Shown: one piece after another, positions 43,805 through 51,935 of the stretch
Position numbering within the stretch: position 1 is the first letter of the stretch
Layout: the number at the start of each line of letters is the position of its first letter
Source: Pseudomonadota bacterium
Lineage (GTDB): Bacteria > Pseudomonadota > Gammaproteobacteria > Steroidobacterales > Steroidobacteraceae
Assembly: GCA_023433465.1 (NCBI GenBank)
Contig: JAEZCR010000026.1
Location: 8,137 to 72,136, forward strand
Reading direction: 5' to 3'
Length of the DNA: 64,000 nt
Notes under the pieces: generated by a model
What the model was told of the DNA's origin: nothing
The model's database searches: none
Seen by the model: only the letters and a program-made list of their open reading frames with translations
Position numbers and translations under genes: made by a program

Positions 43805-44356
43805 CTAACCGCCGGGCTCGGAATGCCCAACGCCCCAACTTCGCAGATTCGCCTTTAGCAACGTCTTCGTGTTCTCGCGCAGCGCTTCGCAGATTCTGAG
43901 CATCGCCCGGAATTCTTCGCGCACTGAGCTAGGCCACCCGCCTCCCTCATTCGCCACTTTGGCAATCTGATTGATGTTCCGTCCAATGGCCGCCAGCTCC
44001 GCGATGCTGCGCTTCAGCGCGAGCAGCTCGTCCTTTGGCAATGGAGTGAGCGACCGCAGATGTGCCCGCACCAGGACGGAGACATAGGTCGCCGCCGGCA
44101 TCGCTCGAGACGCAGCTCGATCGCGCAGCAGGACCTGATCGCTAGGCTGCAGGCGAACAGTCAGCCGCGCCTGGCGAAGTCCTCCTTCGTCCCGCTTGGG
44201 CTCTGAGAGTGCTTCATCGCCAACTCTTCGGAGCATGACTCCAAGCAATTCCTTGAGGAGCGCGGATTCGGTCCGGCCTTCGCGCTGGGCCAGAGCGCGA
44301 AGCCGTAGCTTCGTCTCCTGAGTCACGCGCAAGTGAATGAACGCCGATGCCGCCAT
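43805..44356 (-). CDS. MobC-like mobilisation protein
   Basis: The 183-residue protein has an N-terminal ribbon-helix-helix-like region (AFIHLRVTQETKLRLRALAQ). The MobC signature follows in the second half (LKRSIAELAAIGRNINQIAKVANEG). MobC proteins help a relaxase open the transfer origin. No relaxase gene is present in the element, so this is either a remnant or an accessory that uses a relaxase supplied elsewhere. It is read towards the Fic gene, and its own promoter region faces the excisionase gene. Confidence 0.8.
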   Translation of the reverse strand: MAASAFIHLRVTQETKLRLRALAQREGRTESALLKELLGVMLRRVGDEALSEPKRDEGGLRQARLTVRLQPSDQVLLRDRAASRAMPAATYVSVLVRAHLRSLTPLPKDELLALKRSIAELAAIGRNINQIAKVANEGGGWPSSVREEFRAMLRICEALRENTKTLLKANLRSWGVGHSEPGG

Positions 44357-44554
44357 GCGTGTGATCGTGAGACAAGAGCCGCCGCGAGGCTATCCTGCCT
44401 TTCACTCCAAATTCAGCCGAAACCTCACACCGACGCACACCGCGCACTCACCGTTGCTAACTAGATTTCGAGCGCCGCACGTCATCAAGGTTTAGCTCGA
44501 AACTTCGGCGATACCTCAACTGTCAGCGGTCCCCACGGCGTGAAACCATCAGCC
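44357..44554. promoter_or_regulatory. Divergent mobC / excisionase intergenic region
   Basis: These 198 bases lie between divergent mobC and excisionase genes. TTTCGAGC near 44466 is inverted as GCTCGAAA near 44495, about 20 bases apart. Such a repeat could be an excisionase operator or part of a transfer origin next to mobC. No firm promoter elements were recognised. Confidence 0.35.
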
Positions 44555-44950
44555 ATGAGTGACAACTCGTCCCTTGGCGACCGGAACCACACATCGAGAG
44601 CGCACCCCGCGCCGCCGCCCCGCTTCATCCGCTTACGCGACGCCCCCGCCTACCTCGGCATGGACAAGAACCGCTTTAACCGCGAAGTGCGCCCCTGCGT
44701 CCTCACTCTCCGCATCGGCATCCAAGGAATCGCCTTCGATCGCGTTGACCTCGATGCGTGGGCGGACGACTATAAGAGCCGCAACGGGTGCCATGCGGCT
44801 CGCTCACACAGGAGCAAATCATGGGAACCCAGAAAATGTCAGGCCTCACCAAGCGCGGTGGGACTTGGCACATCGACAAGGTGTTCAGAGGAACGCGCAT
44901 TCGCGAGAGCACTGGAACAGGCGAGATCGTCAAAGCCCAGGAACTGCTAG
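44555..44950 (+). CDS. AlpA-like excisionase / helix-turn-helix protein
   Basis: The 131-residue protein has a winged helix-turn-helix of the AlpA/excisionase type at residues 20-75 (FIRLRDAPAYLGMDKNRFN, GIAFDRVDLDAWADDYKSR). A C-terminal segment with GLGTSTRCSEERAFARALEQ resembles the usual tail of this family. It should control excision or integrase expression. The last 130 bases overlap the start of the integrase in another frame. The ATG at 44555 has no strong ribosome site; a GTG at 44540 is also possible. Confidence 0.75.
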   Translation: MSDNSSLGDRNHTSRAHPAPPPRFIRLRDAPAYLGMDKNRFNREVRPCVLTLRIGIQGIAFDRVDLDAWADDYKSRNGCHAARSHRSKSWEPRKCQASPSAVGLGTSTRCSEERAFARALEQARSSKPRNC

Positions 44951-46023
44951 CCAAGCGAATCGAAGAGATTCGTGCGGCGCAGCTCTACGGCGTGAGACCC
45001 GATCGCACGTTCCGCGCGGCAGCGACCAAGTTCCTGAACGAGAACCAGCACAAGAGGAGTATCGACGACGATGCGCTGCACTTGTCCCAACTCGATCCCT
45101 TCATCGGGAACCTGTTCCTCAAGCAAGTGCATCTGGACAGCCTGCAGCCCTTCATCGCCAGCCGGCGAGCGGATGGCGTCAAGACGACGACGATCAACCT
45201 GGCGCTTGGCACGGTGAGGCGAGTCTTGAATCTGGCGGCATCAGAGTGGCGGGACGAGCGCGGCATGACCTGGCTGGAACACGCAGCGAAGATCAAGCTG
45301 CTTCCGGTCAAAGACAAACGCGCTCCGTATCCGCTTTCACGAGAGGAACAAGCCGCGTTGTTTCAGGAGCTGCCGGACTATCTAGCTCGGATGTCTCTGT
45401 TCAAGGTCAACACCGGCCTGCGCGAGCAGGAAGTCTGCGGGTTGAAGTGGGCGGACGAGGTAGAGGTTCCGGAACTCAACACATCGGTGTTCCTCATCGA
45501 AGGCGACAAGGTGAAGAACGGACAGGATCGTCTGGTCATTCTCAACCGCGTCGCGCGTTCGGTCATCGACAGTGTTCGGGGTCAGCATCCGGAGTACGTG
45601 TTCGTTCGATTTCCGAAGCCGAAGAAGTCCGAGGCCGGAAGTTCACTCGTGGGACGGAAAGGCCTTCCACTGACGAGCATGAACACGACCGCGTGGCAAA
45701 ACGCTCGTGTTCGCGCTGCAGACAAGTGGAAGGAGCGAACCGGAACCGACGCGGCTGATGGCTTCCGCCGAGTGCGGGTCCACGATCTGAAGCACACATT
45801 CGGCCGTCGCCTTCGCGCGGCGGGAGTGTCCTTCGAAGATCGCCAGGACCTGCTCGGCCACAAGAGCAGCCGCATCACGACGCACTACTCCTCAGCCGAG
45901 CTGGCAAGCCTGATTGCGGCAGCCGAGAAGGTCTGCGATGCAGACTCCCACAATTCCCCCGCAACCACCTGGCTGCGGCGAAGAGCGGGAAATGAAAACC
46001 GCGACAAGATGTTGTCGCGGTAG
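44821..46023 (+). CDS. int: Tyrosine-recombinase integrase
   Basis: The 400-residue phage-type integrase has an N-terminal arm/SAM-like part (GTWHIDKVFRGTRIREST), a core-binding domain and a C-terminal catalytic domain. Arg lies in NTGLREQEVCGLKW, box II reads HDLKHTFGRRLRAAG, then LLGHKS and the nucleophile Tyr in TTHYSSAE. Box II has Lys where most family members have Arg (HxLRH), a variant that does not by itself imply loss of function. The ATG at 44821 has a GGAG site. The gene stops eight bases before the tRNA-Arg 3' end, as expected for the enzyme that placed the element there. Confidence 0.93.
   Translation: MGTQKMSGLTKRGGTWHIDKVFRGTRIRESTGTGEIVKAQELLAKRIEEIRAAQLYGVRPDRTFRAAATKFLNENQHKRSIDDDALHLSQLDPFIGNLFLKQVHLDSLQPFIASRRADGVKTTTINLALGTVRRVLNLAASEWRDERGMTWLEHAAKIKLLPVKDKRAPYPLSREEQAALFQELPDYLARMSLFKVNTGLREQEVCGLKWADEVEVPELNTSVFLIEGDKVKNGQDRLVILNRVARSVIDSVRGQHPEYVFVRFPKPKKSEAGSSLVGRKGLPLTSMNTTAWQNARVRAADKWKERTGTDAADGFRRVRVHDLKHTFGRRLRAAGVSFEDRQDLLGHKSSRITTHYSSAELASLIAAAEKVCDADSHNSPATTWLRRRAGNENRDKMLSR
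45999..46020. terminator. Hairpin at the integrase end, facing the tRNA-Arg 3' end
   Basis: A perfect 9-bp stem (CCGCGACAA / TTGTCGCGG) with loop GATG covers the last integrase codons. It is placed to end both integrase transcription and tRNA-Arg readthrough from the other side, although no T-run follows. The same hairpin with one changed pair is kept in the fossil junction at 31549-31570, which argues that it matters to the element. Confidence 0.6.
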
Positions 46024-46030
46024 AGGAAAG

Positions 46031-46107
46031 TGGCGCGCCCGGAGAGATTCGAACTCCCGACCACCTGGTTCGTAGCCAGGTACTCTATCCAGCTGAGCTA
46101 CGGGCGC
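46031..46107 (-). tRNA. tRNA-Arg (anticodon ACG), integration site
   Basis: The 77-base gene has a 7-bp acceptor stem (GCGCCCG / CGGGCGC), a discriminator G and an encoded CCA. The D arm is AGCTCAGCTGGATAGAGT, the anticodon stem CCTGG/CCAGG has loop CTACGAA, and the T loop is TTCGAATC. Anticodon ACG reads CGT/CGC arginine codons. Its 3' 45 bases are duplicated at 31874-31918, so the element keeps the gene intact on integration. Confidence 0.97.
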
Positions 46108-46459
46108 GTGGCTCAAATTTGAGGGCGCGCATCCTACCACAACGCATTTCCGGCCCGGGAAGCAAAGATAAACCCTGCCAAAACAACCACTTGGAAGAAC
46201 GCCGCCGCAGCTCCGGCGGGGCCGCCGCACGGCCGCCAGGGGCGTGAAAGGTCGATTCGGGCCGACCGGACCATGCAACGCGACCCCGGCACCGTCTCCG
46301 GCTTCACCCTGGCGGAGCGCGAGTAGTTAGCCCAAGGTCGGATTGAAGCATCGCCAAGTGGGCGCTGTCCCGCGCCGCGCTAGGACCCCGCCTACAAGGC
46401 GCCGCAGCCCCGATTGTTACCATCGTCGCCCTTTTCCTCACTCACCGAGGGCTCCCGCG
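46108..46459. other. Region between tRNA-Arg and the stressosome operon
   Basis: These 352 bases hold the promoters of the leftward tRNA-Arg and the rightward rsb operon. A CCGCCG/CGGCGG hairpin (46202-46219) is visible. For the tRNA, a possible TTGTGG/AATTTG pair lies within 40 bases upstream. No gene was seen. In-frame extensions of rsbR upstream of 46460 look non-coding. Confidence 0.4.
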
Positions 46460-47308
46460 ATGGCCGATGCCACGATGTCGAACGTGCTCAAGAAAAGTGG
46501 CAGGGAGATCCAGGCCAGTTGGACCCGGGACCTCACCAGCGCCGCGCCGAACGCGAAAGGCCGCATCTCGGCTCTCGAACTCGAGCAACAGGCGGACGAG
46601 TTCGTAAAGCTCCTGACGACCGCGGCCGAGCATGCGCGGGCGGCGGACATCTCCGCGCCGGAGTTCAAGCCCTTGCGCGAGTTCCTCGAGGGCATCACTC
46701 GCTCGCGCGTGATGCAGGGGTTCACGTCCGACGAAACGGCGTCGTTCATCTTCTCGTTCAAGAAGCCGTTCTTCTCCGCCCTTCGCACCGAGGTCGGCAA
46801 GGACGCGGAATCGCTCGCGGAGCAGGTCTGGAAGGCGACCGAGCTGCTGGACGCGCTCGGGCTGCATACGGTCAGCAGCTACCAGAAGTCGCGCGAGGAA
46901 GTGATCAACCGCCAGCAGCGCGAGATGCTCGAGCTGTCGACTCCGGTGGTGAAACTCTGGGAAGGCATCCTTGCGCTGCCGATGATTGGCACGCTCGACT
47001 CCGCGCGTACCCAGGTCGTCATGGAAAACCTGCTGCAGAAAGTCGTGGAGACCGGCGCGCAGATCGCGATCCTCGACATCACCGGCGTGCCGATGGTCGA
47101 CACGCTGGTCGCGCAGCACCTGCTCAAGACGGTGACCGCGCTGCGGCTCATGGGCGCCGAATGCATCATCTCGGGTGTGCGCCCGCAGATCGCGCAGACC
47201 ATCGTGCACCTCGGCGTCGATCTGCAGGGTGTGACGACGAAGGCGAATCTCGCCGACGCGTTGGCGCTCGCGCTCCGTCGCACGGGCAGCAAGCTGAACC
47301 AGCACTGA
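46460..47308 (+). CDS. rsbR: Stressosome scaffold RsbR
   Basis: The 282-residue protein has an N-terminal RsbR-type helical or globin-like sensor region (residues 1-165). A C-terminal STAS domain follows (AQIAILDITGVPMVDTLVAQHLLKT, MGAECIISGVRPQIAQTIVHLG). The Thr in MVDT is the usual phosphorylated position. It forms the stressosome core with RsbS and releases RsbT on signal. The ATG at 46460 has a GAGGG site, and its TGA overlaps the rsbS ATG by one base. Confidence 0.9.
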   Translation: MADATMSNVLKKSGREIQASWTRDLTSAAPNAKGRISALELEQQADEFVKLLTTAAEHARAADISAPEFKPLREFLEGITRSRVMQGFTSDETASFIFSFKKPFFSALRTEVGKDAESLAEQVWKATELLDALGLHTVSSYQKSREEVINRQQREMLELSTPVVKLWEGILALPMIGTLDSARTQVVMENLLQKVVETGAQIAILDITGVPMVDTLVAQHLLKTVTALRLMGAECIISGVRPQIAQTIVHLGVDLQGVTTKANLADALALALRRTGSKLNQH

Positions 47309-47694
47309 TGGACAGGATTCCCATCCTGCGCATGGGCGAGTTCCTGCTCGTCACCATCCAGGTCGACATGCACGATCAGCTCGCCCTTCGCCTGCAGGAC
47401 GACCTGTCGAACACGATCCAGCGGCACACGAGCCAGGGAGTGCTGATCGACATCTCGTCGCTCGAGATGGTCGACTCGTTCATCGGCCGCATGGTGTCCG
47501 ACATTTCAGGCATGGCCAAGATCCTCGGCGCGGAAACGGTGCTGGTGGGAATGCAACCGTCCGTGGCGATCACGCTCGTCGAGCTCGGACTGTCGTTGAC
47601 GGGCGTCGCCACGGCGCTGAACGTCGAACGTGGGATGGCGATGCTGCGCCGGAAGATAGAAAGAGATGGCGGCGCCGATGTCTTCGCAAACTAG
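47308..47694 (+). CDS. rsbS: Stressosome scaffold RsbS (single STAS domain)
   Basis: The 128-residue single-domain STAS protein contains GVLIDISSLEMVDSFIGRMVSDIS, whose Ser after VD corresponds to the RsbT-phosphorylated Ser59 of Bacillus RsbS. ILGAETVLVGMQPSVAITLVELG forms the second half of the domain. It is coupled to rsbR and to rsbT, whose start lies inside this gene. Confidence 0.92.
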   Translation: MDRIPILRMGEFLLVTIQVDMHDQLALRLQDDLSNTIQRHTSQGVLIDISSLEMVDSFIGRMVSDISGMAKILGAETVLVGMQPSVAITLVELGLSLTGVATALNVERGMAMLRRKIERDGGADVFAN

Positions 47695-48082
47695 CGGCGC
47701 GGCCCCGCTCAAATCTGAGCACGACATCGTCCTCGCGCGCCAGGTGGTGCGCAAACTCACGCAGGAGTTGGGCTTCTCGCTCGTCGACCAGACGAAGATG
47801 GTCACGGCGGCAAGCGAACTGGCCCGCAACGCGTACGTCTATGGCCGCGGCGGCGTGATGAGCTGGGAGAAGATCGACGGCGTGGAACGTCGCGGCCTCA
47901 AGTTGCTGTTCGCGGACGAGGGCCCTGGCATCCCGGATATCGGTCTCGCGCTCACCGACGGTTGGACGTCGGGCAACGGCCTCGGAATGGGCCTGTCGGG
48001 GGCAAAGCGGCTCGTGAACGAATTCGACATCGATACGAAGGTCGGTGGCGGCACTCGCGTGACCATCGTCCGATGGAAATGA
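47666..48082 (+). CDS. rsbT: Switch kinase RsbT
   Basis: The 138-residue HATPase of the RsbT/RsbW family has an N box TAASELARNAYVYG, a G1 motif FADEGPGIPDIGLAL and a G2 motif NGLGMGLSGAKRLVNEFDI. It phosphorylates RsbR and RsbS and then leaves to activate a downstream partner. The ATG at 47666 lies 29 bases inside rsbS; an in-frame ATG at 47678 is also possible. Confidence 0.9.
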   Translation: MAAPMSSQTSGAAPLKSEHDIVLARQVVRKLTQELGFSLVDQTKMVTAASELARNAYVYGRGGVMSWEKIDGVERRGLKLLFADEGPGIPDIGLALTDGWTSGNGLGMGLSGAKRLVNEFDIDTKVGGGTRVTIVRWK

Positions 48083-48086
48083 AGAA

Positions 48087-49079
48087 ATGGATTCCGCCGT
48101 GAAAATCCGAGGCATCAATGCGCAGCAGCGATTCCTCATCGACGACGAAAGCAAGGTCGGCGAGGCGCGGCGCGCCGCGCAGACGCTCGCGTCCTTCGAG
48201 TTCACGGCCGAGATTGCCGGCAAGGTCGCGATCGCGGCAACGGAGCTCGCGCGAAACCTGCTGCGCCATGCGCGTGGCGGCGAGTTGCTCGTGCAGCAGC
48301 TCGAAGACGGTCAAAACGCGGCCATCGAACTACTCGCGATCGATCGCGGGCCGGGCATGCGCGACGTCGCGCGCTGCATGACGGACGGCTATTCGACCGC
48401 GGGAACGCCGGGGACCGGGCTCGGCGCGGTGCGCCGGCTCGCCGGAGAGTTCGACATCCACTCGGCGCCGGGCCACGGCACGATCGTCATGGCGCGCTTC
48501 GGGGACGTTCTCACGACGCGGTTCGGCGCGGTGAGTGTCGCCATGGAAGGTGAAATCGAGTGCGGAGATTCCTGGCACCTCGAACACCGGGGCGACGAGA
48601 CGGCGCTGTTCGTCGTGGATGGGCTGGGCCATGGCACGTTCGCCGCCGCGGCCGCGCACGAGGCCGTCGGTGCATTCGACGCGGCCCCCTTCGATCAGCC
48701 CCAGGACGTGATGACGCGCGCGAACGGGCACCTCTCGAAAACGCGCGGCGGCGCCGCGGCCTGCGCCAGGGTCTCGGGCAACCGCGTGAGCTACGCGGGC
48801 GTGGGGAACATCTCGGGCGCGCTCGTCGCGCATGAGAAGTCGCAGGGCCTCGTCTCGCACAACGGGACGCTCGGGATCAATCATCGGGCCACGCAGCAGT
48901 TCGAATACACGCGCGCACCCGGCGCCCTGCTCGTAATGCACACGGACGGCATTTCCGCGCGCTGGGATCTCAAGCACCAGCCCGACGTGCTCGTGAGCCA
49001 TCCGGCCATCGTTGCGGCGATGCTCTATCGCGATCATGCGCGCGGGCGCGACGACGCCACCGTGGTGGTGCTCGCATGA
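48087..49079 (+). CDS. RsbT-like HATPase fused to RsbX-type PP2C phosphatase
   Basis: The 330-residue protein has an RsbT-like ATPase domain at residues 1-135 (ATELARNLLRHARGG, IDRGPGMRDVARC, GTGLGAVRRLAGEFDI). A SpoIIE/RsbX-like PP2C phosphatase domain follows (GDETALFVVDGLGHGTFAAAAA, GVGNISGALVAHE, HTDGISARWDL, GRDDATVVVLA). It probably resets the stressosome by dephosphorylating RsbR/S. The fused kinase-like domain may bind the scaffold or compete with RsbT. It starts four bases after the rsbT stop and overlaps the next gene. Confidence 0.85.
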   Translation: MDSAVKIRGINAQQRFLIDDESKVGEARRAAQTLASFEFTAEIAGKVAIAATELARNLLRHARGGELLVQQLEDGQNAAIELLAIDRGPGMRDVARCMTDGYSTAGTPGTGLGAVRRLAGEFDIHSAPGHGTIVMARFGDVLTTRFGAVSVAMEGEIECGDSWHLEHRGDETALFVVDGLGHGTFAAAAAHEAVGAFDAAPFDQPQDVMTRANGHLSKTRGGAAACARVSGNRVSYAGVGNISGALVAHEKSQGLVSHNGTLGINHRATQQFEYTRAPGALLVMHTDGISARWDLKHQPDVLVSHPAIVAAMLYRDHARGRDDATVVVLA

Positions 49080-49933
49080 GCGAACTGCAGACACAACTCG
49101 CCGCGCGCGAAGCCGACATCGTCGCGCTGCGCCACGAGCTGGAAGAGACCAACAAGGGCGTGGTCGCGTTGTACGCGGAGCTCGACGACAAGGCCGCGCA
49201 GCTGCGCGCCGCGAACGACCTCAAGAGCCGCTTCCTCTCGTACATGAGCCACGAGTTCCGCACGCCGCTCACCTCGATGACCAGCATTTCGAACATCCTG
49301 CTGCAGCGTCTCGATGGCCCACTGACTCCCGAACAGGAGAAGCAGGTGGAGTTCATCCGCGGCTCGACACGCGAGCTCACCGAGATGGTCAACGACCTGC
49401 TGGACCTCGCGAAGGTCGAAGCCGGCCGCATCACCATCTCTCCCGAGTGGTTCGAGATGGTTGACCTGTTCGCCGCGCTGCGCGGCATGTTCAAGCCCAT
49501 CGCCGCGTCGGCATCGGTTTCGCTCGTGTTCGACGAACCGGAGGGCGAGGTCAAACTGTTCACCGACGACAAGAAGCTCTCGCAGATCCTGCGCAACTTC
49601 ATCTCGAACGCGCTCAAGTTCACGCCCGAAGGCGAGGTGCGCGTGTCTGCGCGAGTGCTCGACGATGGCTTCGTCGAGTTCGCGGTCGCGGACACCGGCA
49701 TCGGCATCGCGCCCGAGCACATACCTCACCTCTTCACCGATTTCATGCAGCTGGACGTGAAACTGCAGAGACGCCTGCGCGGCTCGGGCCTCGGCCTCTC
49801 GCTGGCGCGCAAATTCGCGATGTTGCTCGGCGGCCGCGTCGGCGTCGAGAGCGAGGTCGGCAAGGGGTCGCGTTTCTGGGTCACACTGCCCATGCGGTTC
49901 GATCCGTCTCTGGCCGTTCAGGAGGTGACATGA
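49076..49933 (+). CDS. Soluble sensor histidine kinase
   Basis: The 285-residue kinase has an N-terminal coiled coil (residues 1-50), a HisKA domain with the phospho-His in SYMSHEFRTPLTS, and a HATPase_c domain (NFISNALKFTPEGE, VADTGIGIAPEHIPH, RGSGLGLSLARKFA). It has no membrane segment. It is coupled by ATGA overlaps to the phosphatase gene before and the hybrid kinase after, so its input is likely the stressosome switch protein. Confidence 0.9.
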   Translation: MSELQTQLAAREADIVALRHELEETNKGVVALYAELDDKAAQLRAANDLKSRFLSYMSHEFRTPLTSMTSISNILLQRLDGPLTPEQEKQVEFIRGSTRELTEMVNDLLDLAKVEAGRITISPEWFEMVDLFAALRGMFKPIAASASVSLVFDEPEGEVKLFTDDKKLSQILRNFISNALKFTPEGEVRVSARVLDDGFVEFAVADTGIGIAPEHIPHLFTDFMQLDVKLQRRLRGSGLGLSLARKFAMLLGGRVGVESEVGKGSRFWVTLPMRFDPSLAVQEVT

Positions 49934-51849
49934 GCGCGCTTCCCATCCAGATCACCAACCAGAAGCTGCTGGTCGTCGACGACAACCCGGCGTCGTTGTA
50001 TTCGACCTCGCGCATCCTGCGCGCGGGCGGCTTCGAGGTCATCGAGGCCAGCACAGGCATGGAGGCGATCGCCGCGGCGGAGAACGCCGACATCGGCCTG
50101 ATCGTGCTCGACGTCAACCTGCCGGACATCGACGGGCTCGAGGTGTGCCGACGGCTGCGCGCGCGCACGTCGACGGCCTATCTACCTATCGTGCACCTGA
50201 CGGCCACCGCGTTGAAGACCGCCGACATGTCGCTCGGCCTCTCCGCCGGCGGCGACAGCTACCTGACCCATCCGGTCGAACCGCAGGTGCTCATCGCGAC
50301 GGTGCGCGCGCTGTTGTTCGCGCGCCAGGCCGACGTCATGAAGCGCACGACGGACGCGCGCTTCCGCACGATCTTCGAGCTCGCCTCGAGCGGCATCGCA
50401 TTGCTCGACGAGCACCTCGTCTACCAGGACGTCAACCCGGAGTTCTGCCGGCTCACGGGCCGCGAACGCGACGCGATCATCGGCCGGAAATGCGTCGACC
50501 TCATCGCGCCCGGGCACGAAGAGATTTGCGGCAAGCTGCATGAAACGCTCGCCGACGGCGGCCGGTGGGAGGGCATGATGCCGGTCGCGCGGCCCGACGG
50601 CAGCGTCGTGAACGTCGAATGGCGCATGAGGGCCGAGAACGGTCACGGCGTGCGCATCGCGATCGCGACCAATGTCACGGAGCGCGAGAAGCTGCTCGCG
50701 AGCGAACGCGCCGCGCGCACGGAAGCCGAGCGCAGCAATCGTCTCAAGGACGAATTCCTCGCGACGCTGTCGCACGAGCTGCGCAATCCACTCAATGCGA
50801 TGCTCGGCTGGGCCACCGTGCTCCGGCGCAAGAACGTCACGCCGCAGATGCTCGCGCAGGGACTCGAGGCCATCGACCGCAATTCGCGCGTGCAGAGCCA
50901 TCTCATCGGTGACCTGCTCGATTTCGCAGGCATCCGATTCGGCAAGATGCGCGTGGATTTCGATGCGATTCCGCCCGGGCGCGCCGTGGAAGCCGCCGCG
51001 GAAGTCGTCGCGACCCAGGCGCAGAACAAGAGCGTGGCCATCTACCTGCACGTATCCGACCGCGACGCCCACGTGCAGGCCGACGAATCGCGCCTGCAAC
51101 AGGTGGTGTGGAACCTGCTCAGCAATGCGATCAAGTTCACGCCGCGAGGCGGCCGCATCGACGTGCACGCATCCATTGTCGACGGGAGCTACGAAATCTC
51201 CGTGACCGACACGGGTCGCGGCATCAGCCCGGAGTTCCTGCCGCAGATCTTCGAGCGCTTCAGCCAGCAGGAATCCGGCACCGGCAAGAGCTTCGCCGGG
51301 CTCGGCATCGGTCTCACCATCGTCAAACACCTGGTCGACATCCACCAGGGAACGATCGACGTGCACAGCGAGGGTGTCGGCAAGGGCGCCACGTTTCGCG
51401 TGCGCCTGCCGCTCACGGACAAGCGGCCAAGCGAGCTCGCGTCGGACCAGAGCATACGGTTGAAACGCGTGCACGTGCTGGTCGTCGAGGATGATCCCGA
51501 CGCGCGCGCGCTGATCGCGCGGATCCTGTCGGATGCGGGCGCGCAGGTCCTCGACGCACCAAACGCGGAAGCGGCGATGAAGCAGATCAGCTCCACCGTG
51601 CCGGACGTGCTCGTGAGCGACATCGGCATGGCGCAACTCGACGGCTACCAGATGCTGCGCAACCTGCGCGCGGCCGGCTTCGATGCGCAACGCCTGCCGG
51701 CGATCGCGCTCACCGCCTTTTCGCGCACGCAGGATCGGGAGGACGCGCTCGACGCCGGCTTCCAGGTCCACATGGCCAAACCGGTGCGTGCCGAGGCGCT
51801 GATCGCCGCGGTGGCGAACCTGTCCCAGGATCGCGTCGCTCGCGCCTGA
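49930..51849 (+). CDS. Hybrid kinase REC-PAS-HisKA-HATPase-REC
   Basis: This is a 639-residue soluble hybrid kinase. REC1 spans residues 10-130 (LLVVDDNPAS, LIVLDVNLPDIDG). A PAS domain lies at about 145-255 (RFRTIFELASSGIALLDEH). HisKA has LATLSHELRNPLNAM, and HATPase_c has NLLSNAIKFTPRGG and GLGIGLTIVKHLVDIH. REC2 is at 515-635 (VLVVEDDPDARAL, VLVSDIGMAQLDGYQ). There is no membrane segment and no DNA-binding output. It closes the stressosome operon and probably forms a phosphorelay with the preceding kinase. Confidence 0.92.
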   Translation: MSALPIQITNQKLLVVDDNPASLYSTSRILRAGGFEVIEASTGMEAIAAAENADIGLIVLDVNLPDIDGLEVCRRLRARTSTAYLPIVHLTATALKTADMSLGLSAGGDSYLTHPVEPQVLIATVRALLFARQADVMKRTTDARFRTIFELASSGIALLDEHLVYQDVNPEFCRLTGRERDAIIGRKCVDLIAPGHEEICGKLHETLADGGRWEGMMPVARPDGSVVNVEWRMRAENGHGVRIAIATNVTEREKLLASERAARTEAERSNRLKDEFLATLSHELRNPLNAMLGWATVLRRKNVTPQMLAQGLEAIDRNSRVQSHLIGDLLDFAGIRFGKMRVDFDAIPPGRAVEAAAEVVATQAQNKSVAIYLHVSDRDAHVQADESRLQQVVWNLLSNAIKFTPRGGRIDVHASIVDGSYEISVTDTGRGISPEFLPQIFERFSQQESGTGKSFAGLGIGLTIVKHLVDIHQGTIDVHSEGVGKGATFRVRLPLTDKRPSELASDQSIRLKRVHVLVVEDDPDARALIARILSDAGAQVLDAPNAEAAMKQISSTVPDVLVSDIGMAQLDGYQMLRNLRAAGFDAQRLPAIALTAFSRTQDREDALDAGFQVHMAKPVRAEALIAAVANLSQDRVARA

Positions 51850-51886
51850 CCGGCGCCTCTCCAGCCTTTCCCCTGGCTTGGCGGCC

Positions 51887-51918
51887 TTGACTCTGGACCA
51901 TGGTCCATAGTTTAGGAT
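51887..51918 (+). promoter_or_regulatory. MerR-type promoter with 14-bp palindrome
   Basis: TTGACT (51887-51892) is separated by 19-20 bases from TTAGGA/TAGGAT (51912-51918), the long spacer typical of MerR-controlled promoters. The perfect palindrome TGGACCATGGTCCA (51894-51907) fills the spacer. The first gene of the copper operon starts 18 bases later with a GGAGG site. Confidence 0.7.
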
Positions 51919-51935
51919 GGCCGCCGGAGGTAGAC

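Larger units (their letters stand above)
31919..46030. mobile_element. Integrative element in tRNA-Arg carrying CBASS and Type ISP restriction
   Basis: About 14.1 kb lies between the 45-bp repeats at 31874-31918 and 46031-46075. At the tRNA end it carries a tyrosine integrase, an AlpA-like excisionase and a MobC-like protein. The cargo is a CoiA-like nuclease, a CBASS operon with CapH/CapP, a Type ISP restriction-modification enzyme and a Fic protein. The 37.2-42 kb part is visibly richer in A+T than the chromosome around it. There is no relaxase, conjugation, phage structural or replication gene, so it cannot transfer by itself and would depend on other elements. Confidence 0.9.

Noticed and set aside
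43583..43808. Apparent repeat proteins (TPKPRNR-type or RFLGFGVK-type 8-residue repeats)
   Set aside because: They are translations of the 24-bp DNA iterons in front of the Fic gene, with no ribosome site or family support.
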